Shown one piece after another: positions 1 through 9,414 of a stretch of DNA of 64,000 nucleotides. Location of the stretch: NCBI RefSeq assembly GCF_000982955.1, contig NZ_KQ058772.1:61970-125969 (forward strand), read 5' to 3'. This DNA is from Micromonospora sp. HK10. Its GTDB lineage: Bacteria; Actinomycetota; Actinomycetes; Mycobacteriales; Micromonosporaceae. Position 1 is the stretch's first letter; each line of letters begins with the position of its first letter. Under the pieces are notes generated by a model, which saw only the letters and a program-made list of their open reading frames with translations, had not been told where the DNA came from and ran no database searches. The translations under genes were made by a program, and so were the position numbers.

Positions 1-14
1 GGCAGACTGGTCGG

Positions 15-485
15 GTGAGCGATGCAGTGGTGACCGTGCGGCCGCGCCGGCTGCGGGTGGTCTGCTGGGTGTCGGCCGGTGCCCTGCTGGTGGTGTTCGC
101 CGGGCTGGCCACCTCGCTGACCGGGACCACCGGTGACGGCTACGGCACCTTCCAGCGCGGCGACCAGCTCGCCATGGTCGGGCTGGGCGTCCTCGCCGCC
201 CTCGGGGTGCTGCTCTTCACCCGCCCCCGGGTGGTCGCCGACGCGAGAGGCGTCCAGGTGCGCAACGTCCTCGGCTCGTACGACCTGCCGTGGGAGGTCG
301 TCCGCGGGGTCCGGTTCGACCGGGGCGCCCCCTGGGCCAGCCTCGAGCTGCACGACGACGACCTGCTGCCGATGGTCGCCCTCCAGGCCGCCGACAAGGA
401 GCACGCGGTGGAGGCGGTGCGCGCCCTGCGCCGCCTGCACGGGGCGCACCCGGCGGTCCGGGCCGACGATCCCGCGCCGCGCTGA
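15..485 (+). CDS. PH-domain membrane protein
   Basis: A 156-residue protein with two hydrophobic segments near residues 18-38 and 52-70, followed by a soluble part of about 80 residues (DARGVQVRNVLGSYDLPWEVV) typical of bacterial PH-like (bPH2) membrane-anchored proteins. Function is unknown beyond the fold; it probably sits in the cytoplasmic membrane with its PH-like domain in the cytosol. The GTG start overlaps a TGA that would end an upstream gene (GTGA), suggesting translational coupling to a gene left of the window. Family assignment rests on layout only. Confidence 0.7.
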   Translation: MSDAVVTVRPRRLRVVCWVSAGALLVVFAGLATSLTGTTGDGYGTFQRGDQLAMVGLGVLAALGVLLFTRPRVVADARGVQVRNVLGSYDLPWEVVRGVRFDRGAPWASLELHDDDLLPMVALQAADKEHAVEAVRALRRLHGAHPAVRADDPAPR

Positions 486-795
486 GCCCGGGGCCCGGTT
501 TGGGCGCCCCTGCGGCGAGGGTGTAATGTTGCCGAGTCGACCAGACCGCCCCCGTCCCTGACGTGCGGGCAGTCGTTGAAGCGGAGCGCCTGCTCCCACC
601 CGAGTCGCCCCCGTAGGCGGCCGGGTCCGGTCACCGGTTCCGGGCACGTCCCGGTCCCGGATGCGCGATCATTGTGATCGTGCCGACCGGTCGAGTGGGC
701 CCTGGCATGCGCCGGGGCCTTCTGCTTTCCGGGTCGGCTCCCGCCCGGGGGCCCACGGAGTCGGCACCGTAGGAGACTCGACTCGAGGAGGCCCC
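486..795 (+). promoter_or_regulatory. infC operon leader region
   Basis: About 310 non-coding bases precede infC. A plausible sigma70-type promoter is TTGGGC (500-505), an 18-base spacer and TAATGT (524-529), which would give a 5' leader of roughly 260 bases. The leader holds a strong hairpin (698-719) followed by a T-rich stretch, and ends in a GAGGAGG ribosome binding site (785-791) just before the infC start. Long regulated leaders ahead of infC-rpmI-rplT are known in other bacteria; the mechanism here is inferred. Confidence 0.5.
698..728 (+). terminator. Attenuator-like hairpin in infC leader
   Basis: Bases 698-706 pair with 711-719 (9 bp, one G-T wobble) around the tetraloop ATGC, followed by TTCTGCTTT. 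This looks like a factor-independent terminator placed about 75 bases before infC, so it may attenuate the operon. A competing pairing with the GGGGGCCC stretch near 745 is possible. No test of function is possible from sequence alone. Confidence 0.5.
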
Positions 796-1446
796 ATCAG
801 CGTCGAACCACGCGTGAACGAACAGATCCGGGCACGTGAGGTCCGACTGGTCGGCCCTGAGGGTGAGCAGGTGGGCATCGTCCCGCTGGAGCGCGCCCTG
901 CAGCTGGCCGCGGACGTCGACCTGGACCTGGTCGAGGTTGCGCCGATGGCGCGCCCGCCGGTGTGCAAGCTCATGGACTTCGGCAAGTTCAAGTACGAGA
1001 GCGCACTCAAGGCGCGCGAAGCGCGGCGTAACCAGCAACAGACCGTCATCAAGGAGATGAAGCTCCGGCCGAAGATCGACCCGCACGACTACGAGACCAA
1101 GAAGGGTCACGTGGTGCGGTTCCTCAAGGCGGGCGACAAGGTCAAGGTGACGATCATGTTCCGCGGTCGCGAGCAGAGCCGCCCGGAGCTGGGTTACCGG
1201 CTCCTGCGCCGGCTCGAGTCCGAGATCACGGACCTGGGATACGTCGAGGCCGCTCCCAAGCAGGACGGCCGAAACATGATCATGGTTCTCGCTCCGCACC
1301 GGGCCGTCAAGGCCTCCGCGGTCGCCGCCACGGCGTCCCGCGGTGGACCGCGCGACCGGGCTGCGGAGGAAACGGCCGCCCCGGCGGCCGGCGAGACCGC
1401 AGCAGCCGGTGAGACCGGCACGACCGCTGAGACCAGCGGCCAGTAA
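796..1446 (+). CDS. infC: Translation initiation factor IF-3
   Basis: IF-3 binds the 30S subunit, prevents premature 50S joining and checks the start codon-initiator tRNA match. The protein shows the family N-terminal motif [17 protein letters not shown], the linker segment [15 protein letters not shown] and the C-terminal domain with [17 protein letters not shown], then an Ala/Thr-rich tail of about 45 residues. No ATG or GTG lies where family members begin; the in-frame ATC at 796 sits five bases after GAGGAGG, and gives 216 residues starting (I/M)SVEPRVNEQ. Rare starts such as ATT or ATC are a known self-regulating feature of infC. A downstream GTG at 814 is the alternative. It heads the operon with rpmI and rplT. 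Confidence 0.93.
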   Translation: MSVEPRVNEQIRAREVRLVGPEGEQVGIVPLERALQLAADVDLDLVEVAPMARPPVCKLMDFGKFKYESALKAREARRNQQQTVIKEMKLRPKIDPHDYETKKGHVVRFLKAGDKVKVTIMFRGREQSRPELGYRLLRRLESEITDLGYVEAAPKQDGRNMIMVLAPHRAVKASAVAATASRGGPRDRAAEETAAPAAGETAAAGETGTTAETSGQ

Positions 1447-1465
1447 CAGGGGAGAAGACGTTCCA

Positions 1466-1660
1466 ATGCCGAAGATGAAGAGCCACACGGGTATGGGCAA
1501 GCGGGTCAAGGTGACCGGCAAGGGCAAGATCGTTGCCCAGCAGGCCGGGCTTCGCCACCACCTGGAGCTGAAGCCCTCCAGCCGGACCCGGCGGCTGACC
1601 GGCACGGTCGAGCTGGCCAAGGCCGACGTCAAGCGCATCAAGAAGCTGCTCGGCCGCTGA
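1466..1660 (+). CDS. rpmI: 50S ribosomal protein L35
   Basis: A 64-residue basic protein starting MPKMKSHTGMGKRVKVTGKGK, the signature of bL35, a structural protein of the large ribosomal subunit. It has a GGGGAGAAG ribosome binding site nine bases upstream and lies 19 bases after infC and 32 bases before rplT, the usual infC-rpmI-rplT operon. Confidence 0.97.
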   Translation: MPKMKSHTGMGKRVKVTGKGKIVAQQAGLRHHLELKPSSRTRRLTGTVELAKADVKRIKKLLGR

Positions 1661-1692
1661 CGCGCGCCACCTGAACCGAAGAAGGAGTTGAG

Positions 1693-2085
1693 ATGGCACG
1701 CGTCAAGCGGGCTGTGAACGCCCAGAAGAAGCGTCGTACCCTGCTGGAGACCGCGAGCGGTTACCGCGGTCAGCGCTCCCGGCTCTACCGCAAGGCCAAG
1801 GAGCAGGTGCTGCACTCGATGCAGTACGCCTACCGGGACCGTCGCGACCGCAAGGGCGACTTCCGGCAGCTCTGGATCCAGCGGATCAACGCCGGCGCCC
1901 GGGCCAACGGCCTGACCTACAACCGGCTGATCCAGGGCCTGCGCCTGGCCGGCATCGAGGTCGACCGCAAGATCCTGGCCGACCTGGCCGTCAACGACGC
2001 CGCCGCCTTCGCGGCGATCGTCGAGCTGGCCCGCGCCGCCGTGGCGGCCGAGGGCACCGGTGGCGCCGCGGCCCAGGCCGCCTGA
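1693..2085 (+). CDS. rplT: 50S ribosomal protein L20
   Basis: bL20 binds 23S rRNA early in large-subunit assembly and in other bacteria represses its own operon. The 130-residue sequence has the family start [15 protein letters not shown] and the segments [17 protein letters not shown] and [21 protein letters not shown] short Ala/Gly-rich extension follows residue 118. The ribosome binding site GAAGGAG is well placed. Last gene of the infC operon. Confidence 0.97.
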   Translation: MARVKRAVNAQKKRRTLLETASGYRGQRSRLYRKAKEQVLHSMQYAYRDRRDRKGDFRQLWIQRINAGARANGLTYNRLIQGLRLAGIEVDRKILADLAVNDAAAFAAIVELARAAVAAEGTGGAAAQAA

Positions 2086-2141
2086 CCCAGCTCAGCGGCA
2101 GCCCGCGGACCCACCCGGACCAGCAGATCGAGGCGTCTCCC

Positions 2142-2981
2142 ATGCCGACAGCACCGCACGGGAGGCGCCTCGACGCTGTTCCCGGCCCGTTCACCCCGCG
2201 TACCCCGCGGGTGGTCGCCGCCCGTCGGCTGCAGCGCCGCCGGGACCGCGAGGCCACCGGCCGGTTCCTGGCCGAAGGGCCGCAGGCGGTCCGGGAGGCC
2301 CTCGCCCGCGCCGGCACCGTGGTCGAGCTCTTCGGCACCCCGGCCGCGCTGGACCGGTACGCCGAGCTGGCCGCCGCGGCCGCCCGCGCCGACGTGCCGG
2401 TCTCCGAGGTCACCGACGAGGCGCTCGCGGCGCTCGCCGAGACCGTCGCCCCGCAGGGCCTGGTCGCCGTCTGCCGGCACCTCGACGTACCCCTGGACGA
2501 CGCCCTGGCGCGCGGGCCGCGCCTGGTCGCGGTCCTCGCCGAGATCCGCGACCCGGGCAACGCGGGCACCGTGCTGCGCACCGCCGACGCGGCCGGCGCG
2601 GGCGCGGTGATCTTCGCCGGCGACGCGGTCGACCCCTACAACGGCAAGTGCGTGCGGGCCTCCGCCGGCAGCCTGTTCCACGTCGACGTGGTCCGGGCCA
2701 CCGACCCGGCCGCCGTGGTCGCGGCGCTGCGCTCCGCCGGGCTCACCGTCCTGGCCACCACCGGGTACGGCGACAGCGACCTCGACGACCTCACCGACGC
2801 CGGCCGGCTGGCCGCCCCGACCGCCTGGCTCTTCGGGTCGGAGGCGCACGGGCTGCCCGAAGAGCTGACCGCCGCCGCCGACGCCCGGGTCCGGGTGCCG
2901 CTGCACGGGCGCGCCGAGAGCCTGAACCTGGCTGCGGCCGCGGCCGTCTGCCTGTACGCTTCAGCGAGAGCACTGCGCTGA
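2142..2981 (+). CDS. TrmH/SpoU-family rRNA 2'-O-methyltransferase
   Basis: A 279-residue SAM-dependent RNA ribose methyltransferase. N-terminal substrate-binding part (residues 20-120, TGRFLAEGPQAVREAL) and a SPOUT domain with the three classic motifs: EIRDPGNAGTVLRTADAAG, WLFGSEAHGLPEEL and VPLHGRAESLNLAAAAAV. The target is most likely 23S rRNA. The homologue at this place in other actinobacteria is often called tsnR because of similarity to the thiostrepton-resistance methylase, but it belongs to the conserved rplT-pheS gene order and is probably housekeeping rather than immunity for the RiPP cluster nearby. The ribosome binding site is weak. Confidence 0.85.
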   Translation: MPTAPHGRRLDAVPGPFTPRTPRVVAARRLQRRRDREATGRFLAEGPQAVREALARAGTVVELFGTPAALDRYAELAAAAARADVPVSEVTDEALAALAETVAPQGLVAVCRHLDVPLDDALARGPRLVAVLAEIRDPGNAGTVLRTADAAGAGAVIFAGDAVDPYNGKCVRASAGSLFHVDVVRATDPAAVVAALRSAGLTVLATTGYGDSDLDDLTDAGRLAAPTAWLFGSEAHGLPEELTAAADARVRVPLHGRAESLNLAAAAAVCLYASARALR

Positions 2982-3025
2982 CGCGAACGCGTCGCGCGGC
3001 ACACAGCAGGGGAGTCGTCCACGTG

Positions 3026-4260
<1,235 letters not shown>

Positions 4261-4300
4261 CGGTGCGGGAACGAGTTACGGAGACGGTGGTTTAACAGTC

Positions 4301-6847
4301 ATGCGAGTTTCTGTCAGTTGGCTGCGGGAGTACGTGGACCTCCCGGCCGACCTGCCCGCCGGCGACCTGGAGCGGGCGCTGGTCGACCTCGGCATCGAGG
4401 TCGAGTCCGTGGTGGACCTGCGGCAGTCCGTCACCGGCCCGCTGGTGGTCGGCGAGGTCCTGGAGATCGAGGAGCTGACCGGCTTCAAGAAGCCGATCCG
4501 GTTCTGCCGGGTGGACGTCGGGGCCGCCAACGGCACCGGCGAGCCGCAGGAGATCGTCTGCGGGGCGCGCAACTTCGCCCAGGGCGACCGGGTGGTGGTG
4601 ATCCTCCCCGGCGGCGTGCTGCCCGGCGACTTCCACATCGGCGCCCGCAAGACCTACGGGCGCAACTCCAACGGGATGATCTGCTCGGCCCGGGAGCTGG
4701 GCCTGGGCGACGACCACTCGGGCATCCTCGTGCTGCCCGAGCACCTCCCGGCCAAGCCGGGCGACGACGCGCGCCCGCTGATCGGCCTCGACGACGTGGT
4801 GGTCGAGCTGGAGATCACCCCCGACCGGGGGTACGCGCTGAGCCTGCGCGGCCTGGCCCGGGAGTTGGCGCACGCGCTCGACGTCGGCTTCCAGGACCCC
4901 GGCCTGCGGTCCGCCCCCGGGGCGACGGCCGAGCCGGCGTACCCGGTCGAGGTGCGCGACACGGTCGGCTGCGACCGGTTCGCGGCCCGGATGGTGCGCG
5001 GCGTCGACCCGGCCGCGGCCACGCCGGACTGGATGGTGCGGCGGCTCGCCGTCGCGGGCGTACGCAGCATCTCGCTGCCGGTCGACATCACCAACTACGT
5101 GATGCTCTGCCTCGGCCAGCCGATGCACGCCTTCGACGCCGACCGGATCAGCGGTCCGCTGGTGGTGCGCCGCGCCGAGCCGGGGGAGAAGCTGACCACC
5201 TTGGACGGGGTGAACCGCACGCTGACCGCCGAGGACATGGTGATCTGCGACGACACCGGGCCGATCTCGCTGGCCGCGGTGATGGGGGGCGAGACCAGCG
5301 AGGTCGTCCCCACCACCACGAACGTGCTCTTCGAGGCGGCGCACTGGGACCCGGCCATGGTCGGCCGGACCGCCCGCCGGCACAAGCTGTTCAGCGAGGC
5401 CGCGAAGCGCTGGGAGCGGGGTGTCGACCCGGCGCTGCCGCTGGTCGCGCTGGAGTTCGCCGTGCAGTTGCTCACCACCCATGGCGGCGGGACGGCCGGT
5501 GCGGAGATTCTCGACATCGACCACGTGCGGCCGCGTACCCCGGTGACCCTGCCGGTGGACCTGCCGTCGCGCCGGGTCGGTGTGGCGTACCCGCCGGAGC
5601 GGGTGGTCGAGCTGCTGGAGCACGTCGGCTGCACCGTCACCCGGGGCGGCGACCGGCTCGGCGAGGACCCCGGTGAGGCCGGGGTCGCGGCCGGCGGTGC
5701 CGAGGTGCTGAGCGTGACCCCGCCGACCTGGCGGCCCGACCTGACCGACCCGGCCGACCTGGTCGAGGAGGTGGTCCGCCTCGACGGGTACGACCGGGTG
5801 CCGTCGGTGCTGCCCACCGCGCCGCCCGGCCGGGGCCTGACCTGGCAGCAGCAGCGCCGCCGGTCGGTGGCCCGGTCGCTGGCCGAGCGCGGGTACGTCG
5901 AGGTGCTGGCGCACCCGTTCGTCGCCACCGAGCTGGCCGACCAGCTCGGCCTGCCCGCCGACGACCCGCGCCGCCCGGCGGTGCGGGTGGCCAACCCGCT
6001 GTCCGAGGAGGAGCCGCTGCTGCGCACCACGCTGCTCGGCCCGCTGCTCGGCATCCTCAAGCGCAACGTCGGCCGGGGTCAGCGGGACGTGGCGATCTAC
6101 GAGATCGGCGTGGTCTTCCACCCGCGTCCGGGCGCCGGCGCCCCGCCGGCCATGGGCGTCGACCGGCGCCCCACGGACGAGGAGTTCGCCCGCGCCGACG
6201 CGGTGGTGCCCGACCAGCCGCGGCACGTCGCCGTGGCGCTGACCGGGGAGCTGGACCCAGCCGGCTGGTGGGGCGCGGGCCGCCCGGCCGGCTGGGCGGA
6301 CGCCGTCGAGGCCGGCCGGGCGGTGCTCGCCGCCGCCGGCATCCCCGCCGGGCAGGTCACCGTCCGGGCCGCCGAGCGGGCCCCCTGGCACCCCGGCCGC
6401 TGCGCCGAGCTGCTGGTGGACGGCAGCACCGTCGGGTACGCCGGCGAGCTGCACCCGAACGTGCTGGCCACGCTGGAGCTGCCCCGGCGGACCAGCGCCA
6501 TGGAGCTGAACCTGGACGCGCTGCCGGCCGCGCCGCTGGTGGCCGGGCCGGCCATCTCCACCTTCCCGCCCGCCCTCATCGACGTGGCCCTGGTGGTGGA
6601 CGAGTCGGTCCCGGCCGCCGAGGTGGAGCGGGCCCTCGTCGAGGGGGCCGGCACGCTGCTGGAGGACGTCCGGCTCTTCGACGTGTACGCGTCCGCGCAG
6701 CTCGGCGCGGGCCGCCGGTCGCTGGCGTACAAGCTGACCTTCCGGGCCCCGGACCGCACGCTCACCGTCGAGGAGGCGGTGGCGGCCCGGGACGCGGCGG
6801 TGGCCCGGGCGGCGGAGCGGTTCGGCGCCACCCTGCGCGGCGCCTGA
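4301..6847 (+). CDS. pheT: Phenylalanine-tRNA ligase beta subunit
   Basis: 848 residues, normal for bacterial PheT. It begins with the PheT N-terminal segment MRVSVSWLREYVDLP, then an OB-fold tRNA-binding domain (residues 45-155), B3/4 editing domain containing VDITNYVMLCLGQPMHAFDADR, B5 domain, the catalytic-like core and a C-terminal ferredoxin-fold anticodon-binding domain (FPPALIDVALVVDESVP to the end). It partners PheS. pheT is normally followed closely by argC in actinobacteria; here 14.6 kb of accessory genes intervene. Confidence 0.96.
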   Translation: MRVSVSWLREYVDLPADLPAGDLERALVDLGIEVESVVDLRQSVTGPLVVGEVLEIEELTGFKKPIRFCRVDVGAANGTGEPQEIVCGARNFAQGDRVVVILPGGVLPGDFHIGARKTYGRNSNGMICSARELGLGDDHSGILVLPEHLPAKPGDDARPLIGLDDVVVELEITPDRGYALSLRGLARELAHALDVGFQDPGLRSAPGATAEPAYPVEVRDTVGCDRFAARMVRGVDPAAATPDWMVRRLAVAGVRSISLPVDITNYVMLCLGQPMHAFDADRISGPLVVRRAEPGEKLTTLDGVNRTLTAEDMVICDDTGPISLAAVMGGETSEVVPTTTNVLFEAAHWDPAMVGRTARRHKLFSEAAKRWERGVDPALPLVALEFAVQLLTTHGGGTAGAEILDIDHVRPRTPVTLPVDLPSRRVGVAYPPERVVELLEHVGCTVTRGGDRLGEDPGEAGVAAGGAEVLSVTPPTWRPDLTDPADLVEEVVRLDGYDRVPSVLPTAPPGRGLTWQQQRRRSVARSLAERGYVEVLAHPFVATELADQLGLPADDPRRPAVRVANPLSEEEPLLRTTLLGPLLGILKRNVGRGQRDVAIYEIGVVFHPRPGAGAPPAMGVDRRPTDEEFARADAVVPDQPRHVAVALTGELDPAGWWGAGRPAGWADAVEAGRAVLAAAGIPAGQVTVRAAERAPWHPGRCAELLVDGSTVGYAGELHPNVLATLELPRRTSAMELNLDALPAAPLVAGPAISTFPPALIDVALVVDESVPAAEVERALVEGAGTLLEDVRLFDVYASAQLGAGRRSLAYKLTFRAPDRTLTVEEAVAARDAAVARAAERFGATLRGA

Positions 6848-6862
6848 CGGTCGTACCTCGCC

Positions 6863-6902
6863 CCGGTGGCGGGCCGGCGCGTTCGCGGCGGTCCGCCACC
6901 GG
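6863..6902. terminator. Bidirectional terminator after pheT
   Basis: CCGGTGGCGG (6863-6872) pairs perfectly with CCGCCACCGG (6893-6902), a 10-bp stem with a 20-base loop, between the convergent ends of pheT and the small gene at 6904. Confidence 0.6.
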
Positions 6903-6903
6903 C

Positions 6904-7137
6904 TCAGCGGTCCGGGTGCCGGCGGCGGAAATCCTGGTAGGTCTCGTTGGCCAGCTCGATCTCGCGGACCTGGGCGGCCAGCTCGGCCCGCCGGATCTCG
7001 GCGGCCGCCCGCTCCCGGGCCAGCCGCAGCTCGTGCCGCCGGTCGCGGGCCCGCGCCCAGCCCCGCACGGCGGCCCAGGCGATCCAGCCGCCCGACGCGG
7101 CGAGCCCGGTCACCACGAAGGCGAGCAGGAAATCCAT
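6904..7137 (-). CDS. Small single-pass membrane protein, unknown
   Basis: 77 residues starting MDFLLAFVVTGLAASGGW. One membrane segment (residues 3-25) is followed by a charged Arg/Glu-rich helix likely to form a coiled coil (residues 30-65). Start chosen because GGAGGGAGG lies eight bases upstream. It is 22 bases downstream of the ABC permease gene on the same strand and may be co-transcribed. No known family recognised. Confidence 0.6.
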   Translation of the reverse strand: MDFLLAFVVTGLAASGGWIAWAAVRGWARARDRRHELRLARERAAAEIRRAELAAQVREIELANETYQDFRRRHPDR

Positions 7138-7159
7138 CTCGACGCCTCCCTCCGCCCCG

Positions 7160-8002
7160 TCAGCCGACGTCCCGGCGGGCGGCCAGCCAGCTGCCCGCGC
7201 CAAACATGACCAGAACGTAGCCCAGCAGCACCACCACCGGCAGCACGGCGCTGGCCGACTCCAGCACTCCGGGGGTGCCGCCGTCGAACTGGGAGCGGGC
7301 CCCCAGCGCGCCGGCGAGCGCGCCGGAACTCGGGGCCAGCAGCACCTTCTGCACCACGGTCAGCGGGCTCAGCGCGAGGGCGAGCGCGCTGACCGCGTTC
7401 TCCAGGACCAGCGTCCAGACCAGACCGACGGCGATCGCCGTGGTGGCGCCCCGGAACGCGATGGCGAGGAACCAGCCCACCGCGGCGTGCGCGGTGCAGA
7501 TCAACCAGGCCGCCGCGACCGCCGCCAGCAGCCGGCCGGCCGACGGCCAGTCGGCGGCGCGCCCCTCGGCCGCGGCCAGCGAGCCGGTGGCGACCGCCAG
7601 GGCCGCGAAGGTGAGCACGGCGACCAGCAGGGTCAGCCCGCAGAGCACGACCGCCTGCCCGAGCATCACCTGCACCCGCCGGGGGCGCTGGGTGAAGACC
7701 AGGTTCCAGGTCCCCCAGCGGTATTCGTTGCCCACCACCAGCGCGCCGAGGATCACCAGGATGGCGCCCCCGAAGAGCGGGAACAGCCCGATCCCGGTCG
7801 GCACCAGCTGGCCCGGCAGGACGGCGGCGAGCAGGGACTCGGCGGACTCCGCCTCCTTCGGGTCCCCGGCCAGCGCCAGGTGCACCAGGTAGGGCACCCC
7901 GATGCCGAAGGCGAGGGCGAGCAGGAGCCAGGTCGTGCCGACCGTCCACACGGCCGGGCGTTTGCGGTCGGCGAACCAGGCCGCCCGGACGGCTGCGATC
8001 AT
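7160..8002 (-). CDS. ABC-2 type transporter permease
   Basis: 280 residues with about six hydrophobic membrane segments, beginning MIAAVRAAWFADRKRPAVWT, the layout of ABC-2 permeases. The segment VVGNEYRWGTWNLVFTQRPRR (around residue 85) is typical of the first cytoplasmic loop of this family. The start overlaps the stop of the ATPase gene by ATGA, so the two proteins form one transporter. Its place next to the RiPP cluster, divergent from it, suggests export of or immunity to the product; this is an inference, since nothing in the sequence fixes the substrate. Confidence 0.85.
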   Translation of the reverse strand: MIAAVRAAWFADRKRPAVWTVGTTWLLLALAFGIGVPYLVHLALAGDPKEAESAESLLAAVLPGQLVPTGIGLFPLFGGAILVILGALVVGNEYRWGTWNLVFTQRPRRVQVMLGQAVVLCGLTLLVAVLTFAALAVATGSLAAAEGRAADWPSAGRLLAAVAAAWLICTAHAAVGWFLAIAFRGATTAIAVGLVWTLVLENAVSALALALSPLTVVQKVLLAPSSGALAGALGARSQFDGGTPGVLESASAVLPVVVLLGYVLVMFGAGSWLAARRDVG

Positions 8003-8982
8003 CGGGTGCCTCCCGTGGTGGTGGCCGGCTCCGCCGGCTGCTGCCGGCTGGGCGCGGTCAGTTCCAGGAACGCCTCCTCCAGGGAGTGCCGCAGGGGGCG
8101 CAGCTCCCGGACGTCGATGCCGGCCTGGACCAGCCGCCGGTTGAGTTCGGCGGCCAGCGCCGGGTCGGTGACCACCCGCAGCCGTCCGTCCACCGGCTCC
8201 ACGGCCCGGACGCCCGGGTGCCCGCGCAGGCACGTCGCGGCCGCGTCGAGCGGGTCGGCGTCGAACAGCAGCACCGTCTGCCCCAGCGTGCCGCGCAGGT
8301 CGTCGGGGGTGCCGTCGGCGATCAGCCGGCCCTCGTCGATGACCACGATCCGGTCGCAGATCTGCTCCACCTCGCCCAGCACGTGGCTGGAGAGCAGGAC
8401 GGTGCGGCCGGCGCGGCCGAGCGCGCGCAGCAGCTCGCGGATGTCGCTGACCCCGGCCGGGTCGAGTCCGTTGGTCGGCTCGTCGAGGATCAGCAGGCTG
8501 GGCTCCTTGAGCAGGGCGGCGGCCACGCCGAGGCGCTGTTTCATGCCCAGCGAGTAGGTGCGGAACGGCGAGTCGGCCCGCTCGCTCAGGCCCACCTCGG
8601 CGAGCACCCGGTCGGCGGCGGTGTCCGGCACGGCGGCGTAGCGGGCGGCCAGCCGCAGGTTGTCCCGGCCGGACAGGTGCGGATAGAACGCCGGCGACTC
8701 GATCAGGGCGCCCACCCGGGCGAGTGCCCGCGGCGCGCCGGGCGGGTGGCCGAGCACCCGGATCCGGCCGCTCGTCGGCCGGACCAGCCCGACCAGCATC
8801 CGCATCGTGGTGGTCTTGCCGGCCCCGTTGGGGCCGAGGAAGCCGAGCACCTCGCCCTCGTGCACGCGCAGGTCAAGGCCGTCCACCGCGGTGACGCCGC
8901 CGGGATAGCGTTTGGTCACCTCATGAACTTCAATGGCAAATCGGTCATTCCTCAACGTGCCACCGCAATCGTCCGATGCCAC
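7999..8982 (-). CDS. ABC transporter ATP-binding protein
   Basis: 327 residues. Walker A GPNGAGKT (residues 50-57), signature YSLGMKQRLGVA, Walker B SLLILDEPTNGLDP and the H-loop SSHVLGEVEQ are all present, followed by a C-terminal domain (about 240-310) common in drug-type (DrrA-like) ATPases. The GTG start at 8982 lacks a strong ribosome binding site; the protein core begins at IEVHEVTKRYPGG. It pairs with the permease that follows. The promoter must lie in the 432-base gap shared with the RiPP operon. Confidence 0.9.
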   Translation of the reverse strand: MASDDCGGTLRNDRFAIEVHEVTKRYPGGVTAVDGLDLRVHEGEVLGFLGPNGAGKTTTMRMLVGLVRPTSGRIRVLGHPPGAPRALARVGALIESPAFYPHLSGRDNLRLAARYAAVPDTAADRVLAEVGLSERADSPFRTYSLGMKQRLGVAAALLKEPSLLILDEPTNGLDPAGVSDIRELLRALGRAGRTVLLSSHVLGEVEQICDRIVVIDEGRLIADGTPDDLRGTLGQTVLLFDADPLDAAATCLRGHPGVRAVEPVDGRLRVVTDPALAAELNRRLVQAGIDVRELRPLRHSLEEAFLELTAPSRQQPAEPATTTGGTR

Positions 8983-9414
8983 GCCGAGAGCCCACCGATC
9001 GGATTTTCCTTCGCGTTCATCTCGGCGCCCTTCGCATTCCCGACCACATCACAGGGTTATTTTCCTTGGCCCGAATTCAGCTTCGCTTTAGGACACGTTA
9101 AGTGATGGTCCCGGCCCCGGCCCGGTGATCGCGCCGGCATCGCCAGCCGTTCGGCGACCAGCCGTCGCCGAGGCGGGCACAGCCGCTCTGACCTGCGGTG
9201 GCGTGGTCGACGCCCACAGGGTATCGGAGGTCGATCGACTGCGGAAGATCCGATGTCGGGGCTTCGCCGCGTTTTCTGTCCTAACCGCAGCTCAATGCAC
9301 ATCAATTTGCTTACGGGGCTGATCGGCTCGAAACAATCTGTTGACGAATGACATGACCTTGGGCAGCATGAAGACGCTTTCGAGACGGTCGAAGTCGTTG
9401 TCATGGGGGGTCGG
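8983..9414. promoter_or_regulatory. Divergent promoter region, transporter / RiPP operon
   Basis: A 432-base gap, lower in G+C than its surroundings, between the divergent ABC transporter and the RiPP operon. For the rightward operon the best promoter is TTGACG (9341-9346), 17-base spacer, CAGCAT (9364-9369). No convincing gene or tRNA is visible in it. A promoter for the leftward transporter must also lie here but I cannot pin it down. Confidence 0.45.

Noticed and set aside
2142..2981. rRNA methyltransferase as self-resistance gene of the RiPP cluster (TsnR-like)
   Set aside because: It lies in the conserved rplT-pheS interval found in actinobacteria without such clusters, and is 6 kb away on the far side of pheST.
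9125..9322. 65-codon frame in the divergent promoter region as a further RiPP precursor
   Set aside because: It lacks the TETFE leader element and an S/T/C-rich end, and has no ribosome binding site.
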